NCBI GenBank assembly: GCA_002281555.1
Contig: NCGJ01000003.1
Coordinates: 372,001-436,000 of the forward strand
Source: Hydrogenophilales bacterium 28-61-23
GTDB lineage: Bacteria > Pseudomonadota > Gammaproteobacteria > Burkholderiales > Thiobacillaceae
Direction of reading: 5' to 3'
DNA: 64,000 nt
Below, in pieces: positions 47,534 through 58,718 of the stretch. Under the pieces are notes generated by a model. The model saw nothing but the letters and a program-made list of their open reading frames with translations. It had not been told where the DNA came from and did no database searches. The translations under genes and the position numbers were made by a program. Each line of letters opens with the position of its first letter. Position 1 is the stretch's first letter.

Positions 47534-47615
47534 CGGGATCGTGGCAATCAAAGGTGAAATGCGGTAAGGCCGCCAGTGTGCCCGAGTCCGCGCGTTCGGT
47601 GAATGTCGCGCTCAC

Positions 47616-47644
47616 GATGAGAATGACTTGCATTTGAGAATGGT
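47616..47644 (+). promoter_or_regulatory. Candidate Fur box upstream of hemP
   Basis: Two GAGAATG motifs (47619-47625 and 47636-47642) within GATGAGAATGACTTGCATTT... resemble Fur half-sites. The site lies about 20 bp upstream of hemP, a gene commonly iron-regulated. Confidence 0.45.
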
Positions 47645-47664
47645 TCGCATATAAGATTTGCCAC

Positions 47665-47832
47665 ATGCAAAAAAACCACTTCGCCAAACCTTTGACCCGC
47701 GCCGCGCCGATGCCGGCGACGATCAGCGCCGCCGAGTTGCTGCGCGACCGGCGCGAACTGGTCATCGAGCATGCCGGCGAACGTTATCGCCTGAGCCTGA
47801 CCAGGAACGGCAAGTTGATCCTGACCAAATAA
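47665..47832 (+). CDS. hemP: Hemin uptake protein HemP
   Basis: 55 residues, not annotated by simple length cut-offs. The C-terminal signature YRLSLTRNGKLILTK is diagnostic for HemP, with the central LLRDRRELVIEHAGE. HemP accompanies iron and hemin uptake genes; in Burkholderia it is a regulator needed for hemin receptor expression. It is followed by a porin and imelysin genes. Confidence 0.9.
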   Translation: MQKNHFAKPLTRAAPMPATISAAELLRDRRELVIEHAGERYRLSLTRNGKLILTK

Positions 47833-47920
47833 ATCAGGTAATCCTCAGCCAGCCAAAGGGCGACTCCATCGACCCCGGTAGCCAGCCAGCAATGACTAGC
47901 GAACTGAATGGAGTCGTCCC

Positions 47921-49360
47921 ATGCGCTTTAGCCGCGCCCTGCCTTTGTTGACCTTGGTGGCAAGCTTTTCCGCCACCGCATACGCCACTGAAATCGCCCA
48001 ACCCGCCGCCAACATGGCGCAACTGCTGCAAGCCATGCAGGAACGCCTGGCCCGTCTGGAAGCACGCAACGCCGAACTGGAACGGCATCTGGCCGAACCA
48101 GCGCCGGAACGACAGGAACTGGCCGATCGCGTCGATGACGTGGAAAACCAAGTTCGGATCCTGAAGCAACCGCGCAAGCTGGAAAGAGCCCTGGATGGCA
48201 TCAGCGCATCGGCCGCCATGACCATGGTTGCTCAACACGCCATGGGTGGAACCTCGACCGGCAAACACGAAAGCCAGCTCAATTACCGCGTCGATGTCGA
48301 ACTGGAAATACCCGGCGACAGGCTGGGCAAACTGATCGGGGTTGGCGACAGCAAGTTTTTCGCGCACTTCCGCGCCGGACAGGGCAACGGGCTGGGCAAC
48401 CTCAATTCGACACTGACCGGCACCACCAACTCGTCCACCTTTCAACTCAGCGATGGCGACGATTCGGCCGCCATACTGGCCCAGGCCTGGTATCAACTGG
48501 GCATACCGGTCAGCCCCCGATCCGGCGTTCTGGGCCGTTTTGAGGCGACCGTCGGCAAAATCGACATGTTCGGCTTCTTCGATGGCAATGACCTGGCCGA
48601 CGACGAATCGGAAGGTTTCCTGAACAACGTCTTCGTGCACAACCCGCTGCTCGATTCCGGCGGCGACATCGGCGCGGACAGTTACGGCTTCGCGCCTGGC
48701 GCGCGGCTGGCGTATATCGACGACATCAACAGCAGCCGCCACTGGACGTTTTCCCTCGGCTGGTTCGGCTCCAGCGCGGGCGCATCCTTCAACGGCAATT
48801 TCAGCAAACCCTTCGCCATCGCCCAAGCCGAATACACCGGCAAAGTCCTGGCTGGCCGAAGCGGAAACTACCGGCTTTACACCTGGAGCAACGGCGCTGC
48901 CACGGCCTATTCGAACGAGTTCGACAGCACCCAGGAACGCCATGCGGGCTGGGGCCTTTCGCTCGACCAGCAGGTAACGCGAAATCTCGCGCTGTTCTCG
49001 CGCTACGGCCAGTCCAGCCAGGGCCAGGTCAAGTTCGATCGCGCCTTCACCTTCGGCGGCCAACTCGGCGGCTTCGGCTGGGCGCGCGCGCGGGATCGGG
49101 TCGGCCTGGCGTTCGGCTGGTTGCGCCCAAGCGCCGCATTCAAGGCGATCGCGCCGACGCTGGATGCGAATGCCGATACCAGCCCGGATTTTGGCTTTGC
49201 CCCGACCGGCGCGGAAAAACAGGTCGAGCTGTTCTATGCCTGGCAAGTCAACGACAACCTCCAGCTCACACCCAGCCTGCAATGGATCGTCCAGCCGGGC
49301 GGCGATGGCGCGCTGAAAGATATCGCCGTCATCGGCCTGCGCGCGAAAGCCGCATTCTGA
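47921..49360 (+). CDS. Outer-membrane porin (OprB-like) with N-terminal coiled coil
   Basis: 479 residues. A signal peptide ends at AYA (about 22). A coiled coil (AQLLQAMQERLARLEARNAELERHLAE) spans about 32-80. The remainder has alternating beta-strand character (LNYRVDVELEIPG, KFFAHFRAGQGNGLGNLN, WTFSLGWFGSSAGASFNG) and ends with an aromatic-terminated strand (AKAAF). This organization fits porins that carry iron or sugars. Its place in an iron block suggests iron-related uptake. Confidence 0.85.
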   Translation: MRFSRALPLLTLVASFSATAYATEIAQPAANMAQLLQAMQERLARLEARNAELERHLAEPAPERQELADRVDDVENQVRILKQPRKLERALDGISASAAMTMVAQHAMGGTSTGKHESQLNYRVDVELEIPGDRLGKLIGVGDSKFFAHFRAGQGNGLGNLNSTLTGTTNSSTFQLSDGDDSAAILAQAWYQLGIPVSPRSGVLGRFEATVGKIDMFGFFDGNDLADDESEGFLNNVFVHNPLLDSGGDIGADSYGFAPGARLAYIDDINSSRHWTFSLGWFGSSAGASFNGNFSKPFAIAQAEYTGKVLAGRSGNYRLYTWSNGAATAYSNEFDSTQERHAGWGLSLDQQVTRNLALFSRYGQSSQGQVKFDRAFTFGGQLGGFGWARARDRVGLAFGWLRPSAAFKAIAPTLDANADTSPDFGFAPTGAEKQVELFYAWQVNDNLQLTPSLQWIVQPGGDGALKDIAVIGLRAKAAF

Positions 49361-49397
49361 CCGCATGAATCACTAACCCACCCAGAAAGGACTTCCC

Positions 49398-50591
49398 ATG
49401 AAAAAAAGCCTCCTCGCCCTCGCTCTGGCCGCCATGCTGGCCACGCAACCGGCCTTGTCGGCCGAGCCCGCTGTCGCGGCGCCGACAACCGATGCGGTCA
49501 TACGCCACTACGCCAATCTGGTGCAGGCCAATTACGCCGACACGCTGGCCGCCGCCCAGGCCATGCAACAGGCGATCGACGCCTTCCTCGCCCGCCCCGC
49601 GCCGGAAACCCTGCGGGCGGCGCAACAGGCCTGGCGCGCGGCGCGCGAGTTCTACGGCCAGACCGAGGCGTACCGCTTCTACGGTGGCCCGATCGACGAT
49701 GACGATGGCCCAGAGGGCCGTCTGAATGGCTGGCCGATGGACGAGTCCTACGTCGATGGCGTCAAGGATCGCCGCGATGCCGGGCTGATCAACAACCGCG
49801 CTTTCGTCATCAACAACAGCACGCTGATGGAACAGAACGAACGCGGCGGCGAGGAAAACATCGCCACCGGCTGGCACGCCATCGAATTTTTGCTCTGGGG
49901 CCAGGATCTGAGTGAGACCGGCCCCGGCAACCGGGCCTACACCGATTTTGTCGACGGCAACGCCACCGGGTTGCCAACGGGGTTGCCAAACAACGCGGAT
50001 CGTCGCCGCCAGTACCTGCAAGTCATCGCCAAACTGCTGATCGATGACCTCGGCGGCCTGACCCGGGAATGGGCGGCCGGGCGCAAATACAACTACCGGG
50101 CGCGCTTCGAAAAAGGCGGACTGGAATCGTTGCGCATGATTTTTGTCGGCCTGGGCTCGCTGTCGCGCGGCGAACTGGCCGGCGAACGGCTGGAAGTCGC
50201 GCTCAACAGCCAGGATCAGGAAGACGAACATTCCTGTTTCTCCGACAACACCCACCGCGATGCGGTGACCAACGCCCTGGGTGTCGAAAACGTCTGGCTG
50301 GGCCGTTACAAACGCGCCGACGGCACACTGTTGCAAGGCCCCGCGCCGCGCGACCTGGTCGCGCTGAAGGATGCCGCGCTGGCCGAGCGCACCAGTGCGC
50401 GGATCGCCGATTCGGTCGCCAAAGCCAACGCCATCAAGGCCCCGTTCGACCGCGAAATCGTCGGCGCGCAAGACGCGCCCGGCCGCCTGCGCATCCAGGC
50501 CACGGTCGACAGTCTGGTGCAGCAGAGCAAAGACCTGGTCGCCGCCGCCAATGCCGTGGGCATCACCAAGCTGACGCTGGCACAGCCTTGA
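49398..50591 (+). CDS. Imelysin-family iron-uptake protein
   Basis: 397 residues with a signal peptide ending LSAEP. The family GxHxxE motif is GWHAIEF near residue 158. These periplasmic helical proteins take part in iron acquisition (IrpA/EfeO-like). It starts 37 bp after the porin and is followed by a di-heme protein. Confidence 0.92.
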   Translation: MKKSLLALALAAMLATQPALSAEPAVAAPTTDAVIRHYANLVQANYADTLAAAQAMQQAIDAFLARPAPETLRAAQQAWRAAREFYGQTEAYRFYGGPIDDDDGPEGRLNGWPMDESYVDGVKDRRDAGLINNRAFVINNSTLMEQNERGGEENIATGWHAIEFLLWGQDLSETGPGNRAYTDFVDGNATGLPTGLPNNADRRRQYLQVIAKLLIDDLGGLTREWAAGRKYNYRARFEKGGLESLRMIFVGLGSLSRGELAGERLEVALNSQDQEDEHSCFSDNTHRDAVTNALGVENVWLGRYKRADGTLLQGPAPRDLVALKDAALAERTSARIADSVAKANAIKAPFDREIVGAQDAPGRLRIQATVDSLVQQSKDLVAAANAVGITKLTLAQP

Positions 50592-50730
50592 CCTCCCCTC
50601 CCCCGCAAGCGGGGGAGGGGCCGGGGGAGAGGGAGACATTTCCACTGCGCCCTCTCCCCAACCCCTCTCCCGCAAGCGGGAGAGGGGCTTAACAGCCAGC
50701 CCATCGCCAGCCAAACAGGATTCCCGAAGC
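50592..50730. repeat. REP-like repeat pair between imelysin and di-heme genes
   Basis: CCTCCCCCGCAAGCGGGGGAGG (50596-50618) is a palindrome followed by CCGGGGGAGAGGG; 50650-50687 holds the inverse element with CCTCTCCCGCAAGCGGGAGAGG. Both share the GCAAGC loop and form a BIME-like pair. The same element recurs at 53013-53054. Confidence 0.85.
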
Positions 50731-52155
50731 ATGCAAAAACGCACCCTCGCCCTTCTCGCCGTGTACTGCGTCAGCGCGCATGCCGCGCCAATCGCCGACC
50801 CGCTCGGCGAAAAAACCGGCGGCGACGCCACCGTCTACGCCACCGGCCGCAACGCCTTCTCCTTCCCCGCCGCCAATCTCACCGACGCGGAGCGCACCCG
50901 CTTCTTCATCGGCAATTCCTTCTTCAAGCGCAACTGGGTGCAAGCGCCGGCCTCGACCCAGTTGCGCGACGGACTCGGGCCGCACTTCATCGCCCGTTCC
51001 TGCGGCGGCTGTCACGTTCAGGACGGCCGCGGTGCGCCGCCAGTGAACAATGAGCAGCCAGTCGGCCTGCTGCTACGCCTGTCCGTACCTGGTGCTGGAG
51101 CTGGCGCACATGGCGGTGAGCATGACGGCAATATTGCCAAAACCGTGCCGGAGCCGACCTACGGCGACCAGTTCAACAACGCCGCCGTGCAGAACGTGAA
51201 GCCGGAGGGCAAAGTCGATATCGTCCATGCCGAACTGCGCGGCAGCTTCGCCGACGGCACCGGCTACGCCCTGCAACAGCCGCGCTATAGCTTCCGCGAT
51301 CTCGGCTACGGCCCGATGGCGCAAGACGTTCTGGTCAGCCCGCGCATCGCGCCGCAGCTCATCGGCGTCGGCCTGATCGAGGCGATTCCGGAAGCTGAAA
51401 TCCTGCGTAATGCCAGCCAACAAGCGGCGGCGAGCGGGCCGATCAAGGGCGCGGCCAATCGGGTCTGGGACGCGCCCGCCGGGAAAACGATGCTTGGCCG
51501 TTTCGGCTGGAAGGCCAATATGGCAACCATCGCCCATCAGACCGCCGCCGCTTTCCAGGGCGACATCGGCATCACCTCCAGCCTGTTCCCGGCCGAAGCC
51601 TGCACCGCAGCGCAGCCGGATTGCCTGTCTTCTCCACGCGGCGCGCAAGGCAAAGCACCGGAAATCGACGACAAAACCTACGGCGACGTGGTGTTCTATC
51701 AGGCCACACTGGCGCCACCGGCGCGGCGCGCGCCGAACGACGCGCAAGTACTGCGCGGCCGGAAGCTGTTCGCCCAGGCCCAATGCGCGATCTGCCACCG
51801 TCCAAGTTACGTCACCGCAGCCGGCCCGAATCCGCAATTCAGCAGCCCGGCGCTGAACGGACAGCGTATCTGGCCGTACACCGATCTGCTGCTGCACGAT
51901 ATGGGCGCGGCCCTGGCCGATGGCCGCCCGGACGGCCTGGCCAACGGCCGCCAATGGAAGACGCCGCCGTTGTGGGGCGTCGGCCTGATCCACGACGTCA
52001 ACGGCCATAACCGCCTGCTCCACGACGGCCGCGCGCGCGGCGTGCTGGAAGCGGTGCTGTGGCACGGCGGCGAAGCCGAAGCCAGCCGCGATCGGGTGCT
52101 GAAGATGAATCCGGCCGAGCGCGATGCGCTGGTCAAATTTGTCGAGTCGCTGTGA
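50731..52155 (+). CDS. Di-heme oxidoreductase (DUF1111)
   Basis: 474 residues with a signal peptide ending SAHAAP. Two heme c sites: CGGCH at about 91-95 and CAICH at about 352-356. This family is often beside imelysins and may act in periplasmic iron oxidation or reduction during uptake. It is the last gene of the block. AT-poor coding and no further partner on the same strand. Confidence 0.92.
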   Translation: MQKRTLALLAVYCVSAHAAPIADPLGEKTGGDATVYATGRNAFSFPAANLTDAERTRFFIGNSFFKRNWVQAPASTQLRDGLGPHFIARSCGGCHVQDGRGAPPVNNEQPVGLLLRLSVPGAGAGAHGGEHDGNIAKTVPEPTYGDQFNNAAVQNVKPEGKVDIVHAELRGSFADGTGYALQQPRYSFRDLGYGPMAQDVLVSPRIAPQLIGVGLIEAIPEAEILRNASQQAAASGPIKGAANRVWDAPAGKTMLGRFGWKANMATIAHQTAAAFQGDIGITSSLFPAEACTAAQPDCLSSPRGAQGKAPEIDDKTYGDVVFYQATLAPPARRAPNDAQVLRGRKLFAQAQCAICHRPSYVTAAGPNPQFSSPALNGQRIWPYTDLLLHDMGAALADGRPDGLANGRQWKTPPLWGVGLIHDVNGHNRLLHDGRARGVLEAVLWHGGEAEASRDRVLKMNPAERDALVKFVESL

Positions 52156-52440
52156 TGCACGTTCAACTGCGTGATGACCGTAGCGCAAACTCGCGTACCG
52201 AACATCCGGCTCGACAACCACTGGCTAGGCTGGCGTAATCGCAGCGGTGTAAAAAACGCCGAACAAAATCGATGGACCCGCATCCATCGGCGCGGATGCG
52301 GAGTCACCTGGAAATCGATTCATTCCGTAGATTGCTTGATACGAAACTTTCAATTGGATTGATAACTGCCACACATTTAAAGTTCGCTCCGTCGCAAGAC
52401 TTTCACCCCCTGCAGTACCCATCTACTTAGGAGATTTACC
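52156..52440. other. Intergenic promoter region of ahpC
   Basis: The AT-rich stretch 52337-52382 (around TTGATAACTGCC and ACATTTAAAG) probably contains the ahpC promoter. I see no clear ATAG-type OxyR site. AGGAG precedes the ahpC ATG. Confidence 0.4.
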
Positions 52441-53007
52441 ATGCAAACCCTGATCAACACCCAAGTTCAACCGTTCAAGGCCCAGGCTTTCCACAACGGC
52501 AAGTTCATCGAAGTGACCGAGGCCGATCTCAAGGGCAAATGGTCCGTCATCATCTTCATGCCGGCCGCCTTCACCTTCAACTGCCCGACCGAGATCGAAG
52601 ACGCGGCCGACAACTACGCCGAGTTCCAGAAAGCCGGCGCCGAGGTTTACATCGTCACCACCGACACCCACTTCTCGCACAAGGTATGGCATGAGACCTC
52701 GCCTTCCGTCGGCAAGGCGAAGTTCCCGCTGCTGGGCGATCCCACCCACGCCATGACCAATGCATTCGGCGTGCATATCCCGGAAGAAGGCCTGGCCCTG
52801 CGCGGCACTTTCATCGTCAATCCGGACGGCGTGATCAAGACCATGGAAGTGCATGACAACGCCATCGCCCGCGATGTGCAGGAAACCCTGCGCAAGCTGA
52901 AGGCGGCGCAGTACGTCGCCAACAACCCCGGTCAGGTTTGCCCGGCCAAGTGGAAAGAAGGCGCGGCCACCCTGGCCCCGTCTCTGGATCTGGTCGGCAA
53001 GATCTAA
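52441..53007 (+). CDS. ahpC: Alkyl hydroperoxide reductase C (peroxiredoxin)
   Basis: 188 residues, typical 2-Cys AhpC. The peroxidatic Cys 48 is in FTFNCPTE, the resolving Cys 167 in GQVCPAKW. It reduces hydrogen and organic peroxides with electrons from AhpF, encoded downstream after a REP-like repeat. Confidence 0.97.
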   Translation: MQTLINTQVQPFKAQAFHNGKFIEVTEADLKGKWSVIIFMPAAFTFNCPTEIEDAADNYAEFQKAGAEVYIVTTDTHFSHKVWHETSPSVGKAKFPLLGDPTHAMTNAFGVHIPEEGLALRGTFIVNPDGVIKTMEVHDNAIARDVQETLRKLKAAQYVANNPGQVCPAKWKEGAATLAPSLDLVGKI

Positions 53008-53012
53008 TTTGC

Positions 53013-53054
53013 CCCCCTCTCCCGCAAGCGGGAGAGGGGCCGGGGGAGAGGGAG
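53013..53054. repeat. REP-like repeat between ahpC and ahpF
   Basis: CCTCTCCCGCAAGCGGGAGAGG followed by GGCCGGGGGAGAGGGAG; same element as at 50592-50687. A GGCGCC-type palindrome at 53079-53105 (GGCGCCGG ... CCGGCGCC) follows. Confidence 0.8.
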
Positions 53055-53136
53055 CCCCCCAGATCGCAACACAAAGGCGCCGGCTGTTCCGCGCACCCGG
53101 CGCCTTTCTATTGCCATCCGTTTCAGGAGAACCGCC

Positions 53137-54720
53137 ATGCTCGACGCAAACATCAAGACCCAACTCAAGGCTTACCTCGAAAAGCTGGTCGATCCGATCG
53201 AGCTGGTGGCCTCGCTCGACGCCAGCGCGCAGTCCATTGAAATGCGCGGCATGCTCGAAGACATCGCCAGCCTGTCCGACAAAGTAGCTCTACTCGAAAA
53301 CGGCAATGACGCGCGCCGCCCTTCGTTCAGCATCGGCAAAGCCGGCGCGGCTGAAAAAGGCGCGCGCATCCGCTTCGCCGGCCTGCCCATGGGGCACGAG
53401 TTCACCTCGTTGATCCTGGCCCTGCTCCAGTCCAGCGGCTACGCGCCCAAACTGGAGGCCGATGTCATCGAACAGATTCGCGCCATGACCGGCCACTTCC
53501 GCTTCGAGACCTACATCTCGCTGTCCTGCCACAACTGCCCGGACGTGGTGCAGGCGCTGAACACGCTGTCCGCGCTCAACCCGAATATCCAGAACGTCAT
53601 GATCGACGGTGCGCTGTTCCAGGACGAAGTGAATGCGCGTCAGATCATGGCCGTGCCCAGCGTTTATCTGAATGGCGAACCGTTCGCCAACGGCCGCATG
53701 GCGATCGATGATGTCATCGCCAAACTCGACACCGGCGCGGCGGCGCGCGATGCCGCCAAGCTGGCCGAAAAAGCCCCGTTCGACGTGCTGGTCGTCGGCG
53801 GCGGCCCGGCTGGCGCGGCGGCTGCGATTTACGCGGCGCGCAAAGGCATCCGCACCGGCGTGCTGGCGGAACGTTTCGGCGGCCAGGTGATGGACACCAT
53901 GGCCATCGAGAACCTGATTTCCGTGCCGCACACCGACGGCCCCAAGCTCGGCCGTGCGCTGGAAGAACACGTCAAGGAGTACGACGTGGACATCATGAAT
54001 CTGCAGCGTGTGGAAGCCTTGATTCCGGGCGAAGCCGGCGGCTTGCATGAAGTGCGTTTGAGCAACGGCGCGGTGATGAAATCGAAAAGCATCATCCTCG
54101 CCACCGGCGCGCGCTGGCGCGAACTCAACGTGCCGGGCGAACTGGAATATCGCGGCAAGGGCGTCGCCTACTGCCCGCACTGCGACGGTCCGCTGTTCAA
54201 GGGCAAGCACGTTGCCGTGGTCGGCGGCGGCAACTCCGGCGTTGAAGCGGCCATCGATCTGGCCGGCATCGTCGGCCACGTCACCCTGCTCGAATTCGGC
54301 GATACGCTGCGCGCCGACGCGGTATTGCAGAACAAGCTGCACAGCCTGCCCAACGTGACGGTGATCAAGAGCGCACAAACCACCGAAGTCACGGGCGAGG
54401 GTGGCAAAAACGGCGGCAAGGTCAACGGCCTCACCTACACCGACCGCACGACAGGGCAAAGCCAGCATGTGGCGCTGGAAGGTGTCTTCGTTCAGATCGG
54501 CCTGCTGCCCAATACCGACTGGCTGAAGGGGGTGGTGAACCTGTCCCGCTTCGGCGAAATCGAAATCGACGCCAAGGGCCAGACCAACATACCCGGCATC
54601 CTGGCGGCGGGCGACTGCACCACGGTGCCATACAAGCAGATCGTCATCGCGATGAGCGAAGGCGCAAAAGCCAGCTTGTCGGCTTTCGACTATCTGATCC
54701 GCAGTTCCGCGCCGGTCTGA
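53137..54720 (+). CDS. ahpF: Alkyl hydroperoxide reductase F
   Basis: 527 residues. An N-terminal tandem thioredoxin-like part with CHNC (Cys 131/134), FAD site [13 protein letters not shown] site [10 protein letters not shown] and redox-active CPHC (Cys 346/349). It passes electrons from NADH to AhpC. A clear terminator follows at 54734-54770. Confidence 0.97.
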   Translation: MLDANIKTQLKAYLEKLVDPIELVASLDASAQSIEMRGMLEDIASLSDKVALLENGNDARRPSFSIGKAGAAEKGARIRFAGLPMGHEFTSLILALLQSSGYAPKLEADVIEQIRAMTGHFRFETYISLSCHNCPDVVQALNTLSALNPNIQNVMIDGALFQDEVNARQIMAVPSVYLNGEPFANGRMAIDDVIAKLDTGAAARDAAKLAEKAPFDVLVVGGGPAGAAAAIYAARKGIRTGVLAERFGGQVMDTMAIENLISVPHTDGPKLGRALEEHVKEYDVDIMNLQRVEALIPGEAGGLHEVRLSNGAVMKSKSIILATGARWRELNVPGELEYRGKGVAYCPHCDGPLFKGKHVAVVGGGNSGVEAAIDLAGIVGHVTLLEFGDTLRADAVLQNKLHSLPNVTVIKSAQTTEVTGEGGKNGGKVNGLTYTDRTTGQSQHVALEGVFVQIGLLPNTDWLKGVVNLSRFGEIEIDAKGQTNIPGILAAGDCTTVPYKQIVIAMSEGAKASLSAFDYLIRSSAPV

Positions 54721-54733
54721 TTGAGGTGCGCTT

Positions 54734-54770
54734 AACGCGGAACCCGGCCTTGGCCGGATTCCGCGTTTTC
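54734..54770 (+). terminator. Rho-independent terminator after ahpF
   Basis: ACGCGGAA-C-CCGGCC pairs with GGCCGG-A-TTCCGCGT around a short TT loop, followed by TTTTC. Strong GC-rich stem directly after ahpF. Confidence 0.85.
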
Positions 54771-54785
54771 ACGTCTGCTTGGACA

Positions 54786-54918
54786 AGTAATCAGGTCGAC
54801 GAGATCGCCAATGCCGCGCGCGAACAGCGCATCGTCCGGACAGGTCTCTTCCACAGCGGGTCGACTGGGCGAACTGGCCCGAAAACTCCAGTTGGAACTG
54901 GATGCTTTCAAGTTCTGA
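54786..54918 (+). pseudogene. 3' remnant of a methyl-accepting chemotaxis protein gene, frameshifted
   Basis: The first frame reads NQVDEIANAAREQR; after a one-base shift near 54836 it continues SGQVSSTAGRLGELARKLQL and ends ELDAFKF-stop at 54918. This is the typical C-terminus of chemoreceptors (LxxLAxxLxxxLxxFK). Only about 43 codons remain and no upstream part is visible, so this is a stub left by a deletion. The call depends on pattern recognition and one frameshift. Confidence 0.55.
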
Positions 54919-54994
54919 GCATCGCCTTGACCGCCCCCCGCACACGCGGTTCATGCGGTGCGGCAGGCGATTTCAGGGACTGTTCATCCGACGC

Positions 54995-55510
54995 TTATTT
55001 CTTGCGCGCTTTTGCTTTGCTCACAACCGTCACCGCGCCGCCGTCTTCCAGCAGCACGCGCAGCATCCAGGCGTTTTTCTCGTGCACTTCCATGCGCTGG
55101 GTGAGCAGGTCGGCGGTCGGCTGGTCATCCGCCGCATTGGCGACCTTGAAGGCGGCGCGGGCGGTGCGGGCGACGGCTTCCTGGCCGGCGACGAGTTGCC
55201 GAACCATATCCAGCGCCGAGGGCACGCCCTCTTCTTCCCGAAGACTGGAAAGCTCGACAAAGCGCTTGTAGGAGCCGGGCGCCGGGTGGCCGAGGGCGCG
55301 GATGCGTTCGGCGATCAGGTCGAGCGCATTCCACTGCTCGGTGTATTGCGTCATGAACAGGTTGTGCAGCGTCTGGAACATCGGCCCGGTCACGTTCCAA
55401 TGGAAGTTGTGCGTCTTGAGATACAGGATGTAACTGTCCGCGAGCATTCTGGACAGCGATTCCGCGATGTTGGCGCGGTCTTTGTCGTTGATACCGATGT
55501 CGATTGCCAT
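54995..55510 (-). CDS. dps: Dps / ferritin-like DNA-protecting protein
   Basis: 171 residues. Ferroxidase ligands are in YLKTHNFHWNVTGPMFQTLHNLFMTQYTE, and the DLIAERIRALGHPAPGSY segment follows as in Dps. The basic tail (KAKARKK) is suitable for DNA binding. It stores iron and protects DNA from peroxide. AAGGAGG precedes the ATG. A truncated catalase start lies directly upstream on the same strand. Confidence 0.95.
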   Translation of the reverse strand: MAIDIGINDKDRANIAESLSRMLADSYILYLKTHNFHWNVTGPMFQTLHNLFMTQYTEQWNALDLIAERIRALGHPAPGSYKRFVELSSLREEEGVPSALDMVRQLVAGQEAVARTARAAFKVANAADDQPTADLLTQRMEVHEKNAWMLRVLLEDGGAVTVVSKAKARKK

Positions 55511-55531
55511 GATGGCCTCCTTTTTGGATGA

Positions 55532-55547
55532 GCCCTCAATCGAGGGC
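55532..55547. other. Small hairpin between the catalase stub and dps
   Basis: GCCCTC-AATC-GAGGGC, a 6-bp stem, sits just upstream of the dps ribosome-binding site and could influence dps translation. Confidence 0.35.
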
Positions 55548-55565
55548 GGGGTTCAGCTAGTTGAT

Positions 55566-55661
55566 TTATAGGCCCGGCGCTTGCCGACGCGCTCCGGCGG
55601 TCATTGCATTCTGATTGTCGACGACCGGGCAGCCGGCGTTGGTGGTGAGTTTTTTGCTCAT
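55566..55661 (-). pseudogene. N-terminal remnant of a catalase gene (katA)
   Basis: A very strong AAGGAGA precedes ATG at 55661. The 31 codons read MSKKLTTNAGCPVVDNQN then AMTAGARRQAPGL-stop. The first 25 residues match the N-terminus of clade 3 catalases (KLTT..G.PVVDNQN..TAG.RGP); homology stops at GAR and a stop follows, so the rest has been deleted. dps begins 55 bp downstream, suggesting an original katA-dps arrangement. Confidence 0.7.
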
Positions 55662-55915
55662 GAGGGTCTCCTTGGCGTGATGAATCGGGTCTGTGTATCG
55701 GGCCTGAGCGATAGACAGGTGAGTTCATTACAGACCCGAACCGGCAATCCAGCCAATTGATAGTCACGAACTCGGCGTTCTATTTTGTAGATGGTCTTAT
55801 CGACTGGATCGCACTTTATTTGGCTGTCTATATCTTTCGACAAATGTTCAACCGTACCCGGTTGTCTTAAATTGCCTGCGCGCCATCTTCGGCGCTACTT
55901 AATCAAGGAGGCATC
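55662..55915. other. Divergent promoter region of the catalase stub/dps and the ComEA-like gene
   Basis: Moderately AT-rich. It likely holds the promoter for dps. I see no certain OxyR site. AAGGAGG lies just before the next ATG at 55916. Confidence 0.35.
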
Positions 55916-56206
55916 ATGAAGAAACTGTTTATGGCTTTGCTGGCTGGTTTGCTGCTGAACACTTCCGCAATGGCGGCGCTCGATATCAATAGCGCAACCC
56001 AATCCGAACTCGAGACCGTCAAGGGAATCGGGCCGGCCAAGGCAAAGAGCATCGTGGAATTCCGACAAAAGAATGGGGCATTCAAAAATCTGGATGAGCT
56101 CGCCGGCGTAAAAGGTTTTGGCAAGGCCAGCGTCGCCAAAATCAAGAATGAATTGACGGTTGGGGCCGCGCCGGAAGCCAAGGCGAAGCCTGACGACAAA
56201 AAGTAA
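55916..56206 (+). CDS. ComEA-like helix-hairpin-helix DNA-binding protein
   Basis: 96 residues. A signal peptide (MKKLFMALLAGLLLNTSAMA) is followed by one ComEA domain with two HhH motifs (INSATQSELETVKGIGPAKAKSIVEFR; FKNLDELAGVKGFGKASVAKI). Secreted ComEA-like proteins bind incoming DNA in the periplasm during natural transformation. No other competence gene is adjacent. A terminator follows. Confidence 0.9.
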   Translation: MKKLFMALLAGLLLNTSAMAALDINSATQSELETVKGIGPAKAKSIVEFRQKNGAFKNLDELAGVKGFGKASVAKIKNELTVGAAPEAKAKPDDKK

Positions 56207-56227
56207 ATCGGGCCCGGGCCTGGTTGA

Positions 56228-56256
56228 TGGGCGCTTGATCAAGCGCCCATTTTTTA
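56228..56256 (+). terminator. Rho-independent terminator after the ComEA-like gene
   Basis: TGGGCGCTTGATCAAGCGCCCA forms a 9-10 bp stem and is followed directly by TTTTTT. Confidence 0.9.
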
Positions 56257-56346
56257 TGTTCGGGTGATTCATGGTCGCGCTGGCCAGACGACCTACCCTC
56301 CCCGCCGACATGGTTGTATTCCACGCGGCTTTGGGCTAGTTTCCGG

Positions 56347-58705
<2,359 letters not shown>

Positions 58706-58718
<13 letters not shown>

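Noticed and set aside
50592-50690. Possible CRISPR-like repeats
   Set aside because: Only two palindromic elements in opposite orientation with no regular spacers; they are REP-like.
47834-50831. Long minus-strand frames opposite porin and imelysin
   Set aside because: Both sense genes have signal peptides and family motifs; the antisense frames show none.
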